A stretch of 39,277 nt of DNA, from the NCBI RefSeq assembly GCF_001429545.1, contig NZ_LMSP01000009.1:270-39546 (forward strand). Direction: 5' to 3'. Under the pieces are notes generated by a model. The model worked only from the letters and a program-made list of their open reading frames with translations. It was not told the origin of the DNA and did no database searches. The translations under genes were made by a program, and so were the position numbers. Below are positions 23,377-30,518 of the stretch, one piece after another. The first letter of the stretch is position 1. Each line of letters begins with the position of its first letter. This DNA is from Paenibacillus sp. Soil787. Lineage in GTDB: Bacteria > Bacillota > Bacilli > Paenibacillales > NBRC-103111.

Positions 23377-23417
23377 AAGACCACTGTGATAGGGTTCGCT
23401 CCCTAAACAGTGGTCTT
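23377..23417 (-). terminator. Hairpin, probable terminator of mqnB-mqnD
   Basis: AAGACCACTGT (23377-23387) and ACAGTGGTCTT (23407-23417) form a perfect 11-bp stem, with an inner AGGG/TCCCT stem. On the minus strand TTTTCTTCC follows, so it could end the mqn transcript. Confidence 0.55.
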
Positions 23418-23467
23418 CTCTATGTTCAGAACTATGCGGCTGCGGTATCCACAGCCTCGTTAACTTG

Positions 23468-23500
23468 CCGCTTAAGTGTTAGCTCACTTAAGCGGTTTTT
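23468..23500 (+). terminator. Plus-strand intrinsic terminator
   Basis: CCGCTTAAGTG and CACTTAAGCGG form a perfect 11-bp stem with a 6-nt loop, followed by TTTTTCAATTTTT on the plus strand. The nearest upstream plus-strand gene ends about 600 bp away, so it may serve an unannotated transcript. Confidence 0.75.
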
Positions 23501-23506
23501 CAATTT

Positions 23507-24454
23507 TTATTTCAGCAAGGCCGCATAATCCATCTGCGGCACAAGCCCTTCTTCGGCTGCCCGCTGGAGCAAGGTCAAGACGGCGCCATAGCCGCTCTCT
23601 CCTAGATCAGCGGTGAACTCGTTCACGTACAGGTCGATGTGCGCCTTAGCGACCTGCGGGTCCATCTCCTGCGCGTGCTGCATGACGTAGTCGCGCGATG
23701 CTTCCGGATGCGCCCACGCGTATTCGACCGAGGCGCGGGTCCAGCCCGCAAGCGCCTCAAGATCCATGGAGCGCCGTGCAATGATGGCGCCAAGTGGGAT
23801 CGGCAGGTTGGTGTCCGACTCCCACCAACTGCCCAGATCTGTGAGAAGCGCTAACCCGTAAGACGGGTAAGTGAAGCGCGCTTCATGAATGACGAGGCCG
23901 GCATCGATGAGGCCATCCCGCACGGCGGGCATGATCTCGTGGAACGGCATGACCACGATTTCTCCAACGCCGCCCGGAACGTTCTGTGCCGCCCAAAGGC
24001 GGAACAGTAAGTACGCGGTCGAGCGCTCGCTCGGCACAGCGACCCGGCGGCCGCTGAGCATAGCCGGGTCTGGCGTTGTTCCCGCTGTTCCCGTTGTTCC
24101 CGCTGTTCCCGCTGTTCTCGCCGTACCCGTTGTTCCCGCCGTTCCTGTAATCCCCGCTATTCCCTCTGCTCCCGCCATTCCCTCAATGCCGCTGTTCTTA
24201 GTCAGCACCAGCGGTCCGCAGCCTCTGCCCAAGGCGCCTCCGCAGGGCAGCAGGGCGTAGTCCTTCAGCACCCAAGGCAGTGCTGCGTAAGAGATCTTGA
24301 GGACATCCGGCCCGCTGCCTTCAGCAGCCAGCTTGTTGGTAATATCGATGTCGGCATATAAGACATCCAACTCGGGGGCACCTGGGATTAACCCATGCGC
24401 CCAAGCATGGAAAACAAATGTATCGTTCGGACATGGTGAGTACGCGATCTTCAT
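23507..24454 (-). CDS. mqnD: 1,4-dihydroxy-6-naphthoate synthase (futalosine pathway)
   Basis: Converts cyclic dehypoxanthine futalosine to 1,4-dihydroxy-6-naphthoate for menaquinone synthesis. The 315-residue product starts with the MqnD signature MKIAYSPCPNDTFVFHAWAHG and has the periplasmic-binding-protein-like fold signs GRRVAVPSERSTAYLLFRL, VIHEARFTYPSYGL and LPIPLGAIIARR. Residues 92-127 are an unusual insert of twelve Gly-X-Y triplets; without it the length (about 279) is normal. It begins 2 nt after the mqnB stop, with GGAGGTG inside the end of mqnB, so the two are translationally linked. GC content is clearly above that of neighbouring genes. Confidence 0.92.
   Translation of the reverse strand: MKIAYSPCPNDTFVFHAWAHGLIPGAPELDVLYADIDITNKLAAEGSGPDVLKISYAALPWVLKDYALLPCGGALGRGCGPLVLTKNSGIEGMAGAEGIAGITGTAGTTGTARTAGTAGTTGTAGTTPDPAMLSGRRVAVPSERSTAYLLFRLWAAQNVPGGVGEIVVMPFHEIMPAVRDGLIDAGLVIHEARFTYPSYGLALLTDLGSWWESDTNLPIPLGAIIARRSMDLEALAGWTRASVEYAWAHPEASRDYVMQHAQEMDPQVAKAHIDLYVNEFTADLGESGYGAVLTLLQRAAEEGLVPQMDYAALLK
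24074..24181 (-). repeat. In-frame minisatellite coding for Gly-X-Y triplets in MqnD
   Basis: Degenerate 9-bp-based repeats (GTTCCCGCT and variants on the plus strand) encode twelve triplets of the GTA/GTT/GIA type; one Gly is replaced by Arg113. The unit is a multiple of three, so copy-number change would keep the frame. Confidence 0.85.
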
Positions 24455-24455
24455 A

Positions 24456-25094
24456 TTAAAGCACCTCCGCTAGGACTGAACTTGCTGCTTCTAAAGCCTT
24501 CAAGGCATCGCCGATACGCCAAGCGTCTCGGTCGCGAGGACCGATAGCGTTGGAGATCGCGCGGATCTCCAGCACAGGCACGCCGCGCTGCTGCGCAGCT
24601 GTCGCAATGCCGAAGCCTTCCATGGCTTCGGCAGCGGCTCCAGGCACGCGCGCAGCCAGCTTGGCCGCTGTCGCTGCCGTCCCGGTGGCCGTTGCCACCG
24701 TGAGCACTGGCGCCATCTGCGCCTGCAGACCAGCGGCTAACAACGCCGCCGTCACTCGCTCGGCTGCATCTGCGGCAACACCAACGCGCGTCGAGCCGAA
24801 ACCAAGCTCATCCAAACTGCTGAAGCCATCCAGCAGCTCCACGCCAAGGTCAGCGGCGATGATCTCGCTTGACACAACGAGCGAGCCTACCTCCGCTCGC
24901 CCTACAAATCCGCCGGCAATACCGGCGATTACAACCAAATCATATTCAGCCTTTGCTAGCTCTATCGCTCCGTTCACTGCTGCCGCGACAAGACCAATGC
25001 CAGCTAAGGCAAATTCAAACCTGCTGTCGCGGCCAAGGCCGCGCTGAACTGCATCTCTTTCAGGAGCTACAGCTGTCATTACAAGTACACGCAT
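24456..25094 (-). CDS. mqnB: Futalosine hydrolase
   Basis: Removes hypoxanthine from futalosine in the alternative menaquinone pathway. The 212-residue protein belongs to the nucleoside phosphorylase/MTAN fold: RVLVMTAVAPERDAV at the start, VVIAGIAGGFVG, and the substrate-binding stretch EAMEGFGIATAAQQRGVPV followed by EIRAISNAIGPRDRDAWRIG, which is diagnostic of MqnB. It is Ala-rich and of high GC. It precedes mqnD in a two-gene operon. The rest of the pathway (mqnA, mqnC, mqnE) is not in the window. Confidence 0.93.
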   Translation of the reverse strand: MRVLVMTAVAPERDAVQRGLGRDSRFEFALAGIGLVAAAVNGAIELAKAEYDLVVIAGIAGGFVGRAEVGSLVVSSEIIAADLGVELLDGFSSLDELGFGSTRVGVAADAAERVTAALLAAGLQAQMAPVLTVATATGTAATAAKLAARVPGAAAEAMEGFGIATAAQQRGVPVLEIRAISNAIGPRDRDAWRIGDALKALEAASSVLAEVL

Positions 25095-25213
25095 CGTTGT
25101 TCCAATCCCCTTTTATGATCAATAACCATTCTTATATACGATTATTTTACATGACCATGATCAAATAGGAAACTTTCGAGGAATGACCAAACTTTCTTGA
25201 ACGATCCATTGTA

Positions 25214-25260
25214 TTGACAATCTCATCTAATTTAAATATTATCTAATTAGATATATATCA
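25214..25260 (+). promoter_or_regulatory. Promoter and candidate operator of the ArsR-type regulator
   Basis: TTGACA (25214-25219), 17 bp and TATTAT (25237-25242) are near consensus. The perfect 12-bp palindrome ATCTAATTAGAT (25241-25252) covers the -10 end and start site. Related half sites (ATCTAATTTAAAT, ATCAAATTAG) flank it. Autorepression by the adjacent regulator is inferred. Confidence 0.75.
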
Positions 25261-25293
25261 AATTAGAAACGTTTTTAAGGAGGTGCACCCGCC

Positions 25294-25908
25294 ATGCAAT
25301 TAGATAAAATCATTACCTATCATAAAGCCCTCGCCGACACAACGCGTATACGCATGCTCATTTTACTAGCCGATGGAGAGCTGAACGGCCAAGTTCTTGC
25401 CGAGAAACTGGGAGTTACCCCAGCAACGATTACCCATCACGCCTCCAAGCTTCGCGAGGCCAGCCTCATCAATGAGCGTAGAGACAAGAACACGATTTAC
25501 TTCACTTTAAATGAGTATTTCATTCGCAGTAATGCCACCGCGACGGCTGATCTCATATTCAAAAATAAGAAGGGAGAGACAGAACCTATGAATGATGAAG
25601 ACCTTAAAGATCGTAATCAGAACCTCAAGCAATCTGTCATTCGAAACTTTATAACCTTAGATGGGAAACTCAAGCATATTCCTGCTCAGCTCAAGAAAAA
25701 ACTTATCGTCCTAGAACATTTAGTCGAACAGCTTGAGAAAGGACGCTCCTACACAGAGAAGGAACTGAATGCATTTATTAAGAACTACCATCCTGATTTC
25801 GCAACGATTCGACGAGAATTCATTATGCACCAGTTCATGTTTCGCGAGAACGAGATATACGAACTCAATCCAGTTGAGATGTGGGCCAAATGGGAAAACT
25901 TATCCTAA
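25294..25908 (+). CDS. ArsR-type HTH regulator fused to DUF2087
   Basis: A 204-residue DNA-binding protein. The N-terminal winged helix (about 1-80; KALADTTRIRMLILLADGEL, then LAEKLGVTPATITHHASKLREASLI) is of the ArsR type. No metal-binding cysteine pair is visible, so it is not a classical metal sensor. The C-terminal part (about 130-200; YTEKELNAFIKNYHPDFATI followed by RREFIMHQFMFRE) is a DUF2087 domain. AAGGAGG lies 10 nt upstream. An overlapping palindrome at the promoter suggests autoregulation. It lies next to a vestigial VOC gene, which may once have been its target. Confidence 0.88.
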   Translation: MQLDKIITYHKALADTTRIRMLILLADGELNGQVLAEKLGVTPATITHHASKLREASLINERRDKNTIYFTLNEYFIRSNATATADLIFKNKKGETEPMNDEDLKDRNQNLKQSVIRNFITLDGKLKHIPAQLKKKLIVLEHLVEQLEKGRSYTEKELNAFIKNYHPDFATIRREFIMHQFMFRENEIYELNPVEMWAKWENLS

Positions 25909-25926
25909 TTCAGCATGGATCTGTCT

Positions 25927-25976
25927 AAAAAAAGGACGATTCCCAGTCGATTATACGACCTAAGAACTCGTCCTTG
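25927..25976. terminator. Hairpin terminator between convergent sequences
   Basis: AAGGACGA and TCGTCCTT pair, with an inner AGTCG/CGACCT stem. A7 lies on the left, so it works best for minus-strand transcription, which now comes only from the VOC remnant. Confidence 0.65.
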
Positions 25977-25987
25977 CCTTCATATCC

Positions 25988-26098
25988 TTATCCTTTTAAA
26001 AGAAACGTATTACCATCCTCATCGTAAAATGTGGCAAAAGTTCCCCACTGCATCATGGACACGTTACCTAATTTAAATATCAGAATCGGGACATTCAT
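25988..26098 (-). pseudogene. C-terminal remnant of a VOC/glyoxalase-family protein
   Basis: A 36-codon piece on the minus strand ends in MQWGTFATFYDEDGNTFLLK and Gly-stop, which is the C-terminal metal-binding strand of VOC proteins (GTFATFxDPDGNxFxL). The in-frame reading continues upstream only to about 26125, where the ribosome site of the YjcZ gene begins, and no N-terminal half exists. A good terminator still follows it. It is too short to be functional, and I infer a truncated gene. Confidence 0.6.
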
Positions 26099-26153
26099 CC
26101 AAGCGCCCTCTAGTTGAATGACATATAGTAATCTTGTGAAGGGAGGGATTGAC

Positions 26154-26261
26154 ATGAGTTATGGTTGCGGTCCTGCTGTACCTTATACTGGAACAGCTGT
26201 AGTCCTCGTTTTATACATCCTCTTGGTTATCGTTCTTAGTACTTTCGGATTTGGATGGTAA
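26154..26261 (+). CDS. YjcZ-family small sporulation membrane protein
   Basis: A 35-residue peptide, MSYGCGPAVPYTG followed by one hydrophobic helix (AVVLVLYILLVIVL) and STFGFGW. The Gly/Tyr-rich start, a single membrane segment and the small size fit the YjcZ family found in spore-formers. AAGGGAGGG at 26139-26147 lies 6 nt upstream, which is near ideal. A terminator hairpin follows. Confidence 0.8.
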   Translation: MSYGCGPAVPYTGTAVVLVLYILLVIVLSTFGFGW

Positions 26262-26270
26262 TGAAGTAAT

Positions 26271-26312
26271 AAGCGGCTGGGACGATGATTTCACGTTCCG
26301 GCCGCTTTGTTA
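26271..26312. terminator. Terminator between yjcZ-like gene and PIG-V-like gene
   Basis: AAGCGGC and GGCCGCTT pair, extended by TGGGACG/CGTTCC. The tail is only moderately T-rich. It separates two convergent genes. Confidence 0.6.
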
Positions 26313-26323
26313 TTCAACCCTGT

Positions 26324-27592
26324 TTAGATCACAAAATAATACCCATTAAAAAAGCCAATCGTCACGAAAACCTGTAGAATCATAAACAGCATCATAAAGA
26401 AAACCCGGGCATTTTCCCACTTTTCAGTTAACCTAACTAAGTAGAAATAAAGCGGTATACTCACCATCATATAGCGTACGACGCTTACGAGAAATAAGGG
26501 TTGACTTGAAAATGGGATGACGATTAGCAGCAAGCCATAAACGAAAAATAGCAGCTCATGCTTATTTGTCAAAAGCTTTTTCAAGTGAACAATGAGGTAA
26601 CTCAAAAATACGACAAACACAGCCGTCGATACAGTAAAAGCAATGAAGCCGTTATCCCAGCCATCAGGTGTGGAGAAGTAAGGCTTTCTCAAATAACCAA
26701 CATAATTGATAAATGGTATTGTTGTGTACCGGAACCAGTGCAAGCTCTGCTCATGAAAAGGAGCCAAGAAATCACCGGTAATGATTTTCATATGTAGAAG
26801 ATAAATTCCCATTGGGATAAGGGATAAAAAGCTATACAACGACCATTTCAGATAGCGCCAGGTCCATGTGAACCCTTCGTCCATAAACACGGTACCCATC
26901 ACAAATGCAAGGTTGATAAACCCAGGTACCCTGGTTACGGTGGATAAGCTGGCAGCTATAAAGGCGAGTGCATACTTTCGGCTGCCTGCATAATAGATGG
27001 AGGCTGCCGAGAGCAGCAGAAATAGACTCTCTGTGTACGGTAGGGTATAGTAAAGCGACGATGGGTAAATCACAATTAATAACAGTACGGTTCCTGCCTG
27101 ACGCTCACTGAGTCCCCGCTGCAGGGCAATAAAATAAATATAAATTAAAGCTCCGAGCAAACATAGATTCGAAATAATCATACCGACTATCGCAGGTTCG
27201 AACCAAAATATTTTACCAAGCAAGAAAATAAGCAGCGGAAACAATGGGAAGAAAACCCAACTAGCAGCTGTGTGTGGTTCGTCCATCCGGACCTTATCAT
27301 AGCCTTGGGTGGCAATTTTTAAATAGGAATACGTATCAAACTTGATAAAATCCTCTAATTTCACCTTCTCCGTAGAAGCTAGTTCTCCAGGGAATTTCAG
27401 CGTCCACTTGGATAAGGTGCCGGGCACATTCTGCATATACACTGGTACCTCAGACGATTTACTGAACAAATTCATCCCGATATAGCCAGTAAATAGCATG
27501 AGTGCCCGAGAAATAAGGACAAGCAAGACAATCGACAGTATCACATTGACCTTCCCTCTTTGTGGCGTTTTCTCTTGCCGTGGTTCCATCAT
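26324..27592 (-). CDS. Polytopic PIG-V-like mannosyltransferase (GT-C fold)
   Basis: A 422-residue integral membrane protein with about ten hydrophobic segments, expected to transfer a sugar from a polyprenyl-phosphate donor at the outer membrane face. After an N-terminal basic stretch and a first helix, an extracellular loop holds FDTYSYLKIATQGYD, the acidic catalytic region of GT-C enzymes. It is followed by SWVFFPLFPLLI and YYTLPYTESLFLLLSAASIY, both typical of the PIG-V family. It is divergent from a GtrB-like gene that could make its lipid-linked donor. The acceptor is unknown. Confidence 0.85.
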   Translation of the reverse strand: MMEPRQEKTPQRGKVNVILSIVLLVLISRALMLFTGYIGMNLFSKSSEVPVYMQNVPGTLSKWTLKFPGELASTEKVKLEDFIKFDTYSYLKIATQGYDKVRMDEPHTAASWVFFPLFPLLIFLLGKIFWFEPAIVGMIISNLCLLGALIYIYFIALQRGLSERQAGTVLLLIVIYPSSLYYTLPYTESLFLLLSAASIYYAGSRKYALAFIAASLSTVTRVPGFINLAFVMGTVFMDEGFTWTWRYLKWSLYSFLSLIPMGIYLLHMKIITGDFLAPFHEQSLHWFRYTTIPFINYVGYLRKPYFSTPDGWDNGFIAFTVSTAVFVVFLSYLIVHLKKLLTNKHELLFFVYGLLLIVIPFSSQPLFLVSVVRYMMVSIPLYFYLVRLTEKWENARVFFMMLFMILQVFVTIGFFNGYYFVI

Positions 27593-27730
27593 CCATCTCT
27601 CCTATCCGAACATCATATTTCTTTTCTGTAAATTTACCTGATTCGTCCTAAATTACCAAGTTAAGGATTCGTAAAGCCCTTATTAATATGGACGTTGATT
27701 GGTTAAAAATGTTTAATTTTCGTTAAAAAA

Positions 27731-27759
27731 TTAATATTTTACATACATTACGATATAAT
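27731..27759 (+). promoter_or_regulatory. Promoter of the GtrB-like/GtrA genes
   Basis: TTAATA (27731-27736), 17 bp and TATAAT (27754-27759). The -10 is perfect and the -35 matches four of six bases. About 50 bp upstream of the start codon. Confidence 0.6.
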
Positions 27760-27810
27760 GAAAGCCATATATCATCCTTTAATCCCCTTAGCAGAATGGA
27801 GACGAGTATT

Positions 27811-28803
27811 GTGGTTTATCCCGTTTTGACCATTGTGGTCCCCTGTTATAACGAAGAAGAGGTACTCCCAGAAACGGTATTCCAGCTTACCAGCGTGTTA
27901 CAAACTCTCATCTCTGATAAACTAATTGCCGCCACAAGCACAGTGCTGTTTGTCGACGATGGCAGCAAGGATGCCACTTGGACGCTTATTGAGCGCTTCC
28001 ACGCTTCGAGTCCCTTTATTACTGGGCTTAAGCTCGCGAAAAATGCTGGGCATCAAAGCGCTTTGCTTGCCGGGCTTATGAAAGCCAAGTCCTATTCGGA
28101 CTGCGTCGTTTCCATTGATGCCGATCTGCAAGATGACACGAATGTTATTCGCGAGTTTATCGTCAAATTCCATGAAGGATACGATATCGTTTACGGCATC
28201 CGACAGGATCGCTCAGCGGATACGTTTTTCAAACGGGTTACGGCCCAAGGTTTTTATAAGCTAATGACATCGCTTGGTGTGAAAATTCATTACAATCATG
28301 CCGATTTCCGCTTAATGAGTAAGCGTACCCTCGAAAATTTGGAGAAATTTCAAGAGGTCAATTTATTTCTGCGCGGCATGGTGCCTCTACTCGGCTTCCC
28401 ATCCACTCAGGTCTATTACGACCGTAAAGAACGTTTTGCCGGAGAATCCAAATATCCGCTTCGCAAAATGCTCGCATTCGCCTTCGATGGCATCACATCG
28501 TTCAGTGTAACCCCCATTCGCTTCGTCACCATGATGGGTTTCCTCCTATTCGCACTCAGTGTCGTTGCCGGTTTATACGCAATTGTAGGCAAAATCCTCG
28601 GAGAGAACGTTACCGGTTGGACATCGCTTATTCTTTCAGTTTGGTTCATTGGCGGCGTTCAGCTTCTCGCTCTCGGCTTAATTGGTGAGTACATAGGTAA
28701 AATATATAAAGAGGTGAAGCAGCGTCCGCTTTTCGTCATCGAGAAAGATTTGACATCAGCTGGACAGGATCAAGAAGCGGTCCGTACGCTATCCACTCGG
28801 TGA
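27811..28803 (+). CDS. Polyprenyl-phosphate glycosyltransferase, GtrB/DPM-like GT2
   Basis: Transfers a sugar from a nucleotide donor to undecaprenyl phosphate at the inner membrane face. The 330-residue product has a GT2 domain (TIVVPCYNEEEVLPET, LFVDDGSKDAT, SIDADLQDD as DxD motif, HADFRLMSKR) and two C-terminal membrane helices (about 235-305) followed by GEYIGKIYKEVKQRPLF, as in GtrB, CsbB and YkoT. I use the GTG at 27811: GGAG lies 9 nt upstream, whereas the ATG at 27796 has none. It is co-transcribed with gtrA 7 bp downstream, and the PIG-V-like gene is divergent. Confidence 0.92.
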   Translation: MVYPVLTIVVPCYNEEEVLPETVFQLTSVLQTLISDKLIAATSTVLFVDDGSKDATWTLIERFHASSPFITGLKLAKNAGHQSALLAGLMKAKSYSDCVVSIDADLQDDTNVIREFIVKFHEGYDIVYGIRQDRSADTFFKRVTAQGFYKLMTSLGVKIHYNHADFRLMSKRTLENLEKFQEVNLFLRGMVPLLGFPSTQVYYDRKERFAGESKYPLRKMLAFAFDGITSFSVTPIRFVTMMGFLLFALSVVAGLYAIVGKILGENVTGWTSLILSVWFIGGVQLLALGLIGEYIGKIYKEVKQRPLFVIEKDLTSAGQDQEAVRTLSTR

Positions 28804-28810
28804 GCATACG

Positions 28811-29257
28811 ATGAACCGGATAAAAGCTTTGATGACTAGCAGCTTCGCGCGCTTCTTACTTGTCGGCCTGTTCAATACGTTGGTTGGTCTTTCAGCCAGC
28901 TTTGCTTTCTTTAATCTGTTTCATCTCAATTATTGGATATCTACTTTCGCAGGAAATACCCTAGGCGCTATTGTTAGCTACACGCTGAATCGTACATTTA
29001 CGTTTCGTTCCAATGTTAGCGTCGGCAGCAGTTGGTGGAAATTTGCTGTTGTAATTTTGAGCTGTTATGGCCTCTCTTATGGTTTAAGTTGGGCGCTTGC
29101 TGAAGCGGCAGGATCTGTCGTGCCATCCGTGCGGGCAGATTGGCTGCATAATGCTGCCATTTTGGTTGGGAATGGCTTGTATACGATTGGAAATTATTTG
29201 GGACATAAATATTTTACATTCCGAACTCATGGCACGGACAACCCTGGGGCATCCTAA
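28811..29257 (+). CDS. GtrA-family membrane protein (putative lipid-linked sugar flippase)
   Basis: A 148-residue protein with four membrane helices. Family landmarks are FLLVGLFNTLVGLSASFAFF, NTLGAIVSYTLNRTFTFRS and GNYLGHKYFTFRT. GtrA proteins are thought to help flip polyprenyl-phosphate sugars, and typically sit next to a GtrB, as here. Together with the PIG-V-like enzyme this gives a complete three-part route for decorating a surface polymer, although the final target is not visible. Confidence 0.92.
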   Translation: MNRIKALMTSSFARFLLVGLFNTLVGLSASFAFFNLFHLNYWISTFAGNTLGAIVSYTLNRTFTFRSNVSVGSSWWKFAVVILSCYGLSYGLSWALAEAAGSVVPSVRADWLHNAAILVGNGLYTIGNYLGHKYFTFRTHGTDNPGAS

Positions 29258-29277
29258 TCACCAAGAGGTGATGCCTA

Positions 29278-29571
29278 ATGGCACGAAGAAGAAGCAACCG
29301 GGCCATCGTGCCCGGATCAGAACACGGCCTTGGACTGCTCAAGGCGCAAGTCATGAAGAATCAGGGGTATAATGTCAACCCAGAACGACCTGATCTCGTC
29401 AAATACGAAGTAGCCCGAACGCTTGGCGTTCCCCTTCAGCAAGGCTACAACGGGCAGCTTAGCTCGGAAGACGCGGGCAAGGTCGGCGGTCCGATTGGTG
29501 GGGCCATGGTGCGTGAGCTCGTGCGCATGGCGCAGCAGCAGCTCGCTAATCAGCGGCCGCCGCAGCGATAG
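29278..29571 (+). CDS. Small acid-soluble spore protein, alpha/beta type
   Basis: DNA-binding protein of the dormant spore core that protects DNA and is degraded at germination. The 97-residue product contains LVKYEVARTLGVPLQQGYNG (with the E-V bond where the GPR protease normally cuts), DAGKVGGPIGGAMVRELVRM and a Gln-rich end, which is the alpha/beta SASP plan. The N-terminus (MARRRSNRAIVPGSEHGL) is more basic and longer than usual, so it is a minor-type SASP. GAGGTGA precedes the ATG. It starts the run of spore genes that continues to 32014. Confidence 0.92.
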   Translation: MARRRSNRAIVPGSEHGLGLLKAQVMKNQGYNVNPERPDLVKYEVARTLGVPLQQGYNGQLSSEDAGKVGGPIGGAMVRELVRMAQQQLANQRPPQR

Positions 29572-29615
29572 GTTCATGAGAGAAGCCATATTCCGCCGCG
29601 GGTGTACATAAACTA

Positions 29616-29645
29616 GTAGCAAGCTGCTCGCAGCGCTACTTTCTA
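29616..29645 (+). terminator. Possible terminator of the SASP gene
   Basis: AGTAGC/GCTACT with an inner GCTGC/GCAGC stem, followed by TTTCT. The T-run is short. Confidence 0.4.
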
Positions 29646-29670
29646 TGTAGAAGTCAGGTGATGATGGCCG

Positions 29671-30114
29671 ATGAATCCCCCAGGCAACCGAACGCCTAAG
29701 CCCGATTGGAAAGGGCTGTCGGCGCAAGCCGGCGATGTGCTGGGCCCCGAATTCTGGCAGGATATTGCCAGTATCATCCCGCTAACCGGGCCAAGAGTTG
29801 ATATGTATGAGACACCACAGGAACTCGTTGTTGTGGCTGAAGTTCCCGGATTGTCTTCACCCGAGCACATTCAGCTTTCTTTCCGTGACCAATCCCTGCT
29901 TATGCGCGGCATGCTCGTACGGCCCTACCAAGTACTCGATGAGCAAATGCGGTTGTCCGAGCGGTACTTCGGTGCATTCGAGAGAGTTTTCCGCCTGCCC
30001 GGTAACGCTATGACCGCTCAAATGCGGGCGCAGTATCACAACGGTTTGCTCATCATTCGAATCCCGCTTGCTCCTTCGGATGGAGAGAAAGTTATCCCTA
30101 TACAGTTCACGTAA
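29671..30114 (+). CDS. Hsp20/alpha-crystallin protein, CotP-like
   Basis: A 147-residue small heat-shock protein. The alpha-crystallin domain runs from PRVDMYETPQELVVVAEVPG to NGLLIIRIPLAP, the latter containing the conserved I-x-I-type end. The N-terminal arm is Pro-rich and lacks the long hydrophobic arm of general Hsp20 chaperones. In Bacillus the related CotP and CotM are spore-coat proteins, and the setting here (SASP before, GerP-like genes after) favours a spore-coat role. A terminator follows. Confidence 0.85.
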   Translation: MNPPGNRTPKPDWKGLSAQAGDVLGPEFWQDIASIIPLTGPRVDMYETPQELVVVAEVPGLSSPEHIQLSFRDQSLLMRGMLVRPYQVLDEQMRLSERYFGAFERVFRLPGNAMTAQMRAQYHNGLLIIRIPLAPSDGEKVIPIQFT

Positions 30115-30136
30115 TGAGCACACTGATACCAAATAA

Positions 30137-30186
30137 AGATTACCTTCTAACCGGCCTTATTGGCCGACTGGTTGGTAATCTTTTTC
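30137..30186. terminator. Bidirectional terminator after the Hsp20 gene
   Basis: AAAGATTACC and GGTAATCTTT form the outer stem, AACC/GGTT and GGCC/GGCC pair inside, and T5 follows. Confidence 0.85.
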
Positions 30187-30291
30187 AGTAGATAAGAAAA
30201 TTAATCTTTAGCAAAAAGAGAAATGATTCTCCCTTTGTCCCCATATAAATAAAAGAGAGCGTTCGGAAATGCAGGATTGGAGGGATAAACT

Positions 30292-30510
30292 GTGGTGCGC
30301 ATACAATTTCAATCTATTCATATTGATGGAATCGCGGAAACATCCAGCGTGAATAAAGGTACGAATCGGATCATCGGTAGGCGTCATTCCGAGAAGATTA
30401 ATCAGGGGCTCGGGGAAATAAGCGGGGAGCACAATGTTATTCTGGGTGGCAAGCATACTGTCCAAGATGGCGACACCTTTGATGTTAAACCATCTACACG
30501 GAAGAGCTGA
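30292..30510 (+). CDS. GerPA/GerPF-like spore germination protein
   Basis: A 72-residue small protein. Its pattern, SIHIDGIAETSSVNKGTN, then KINQGLGEISGEHNVI and VQDGDTFD, is shared with three other genes in this cluster and recalls the GerPA/GerPF family, which makes the coat permeable to germinants. GGAGGG is 7 nt before the GTG start. The next gene, GerPC-like, follows after 8 bp. The assignment is by pattern and context; similarity to classical GerPA is weak. Confidence 0.6.
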   Translation: MVRIQFQSIHIDGIAETSSVNKGTNRIIGRRHSEKINQGLGEISGEHNVILGGKHTVQDGDTFDVKPSTRKS

Positions 30511-30518
30511 GATTCCTT

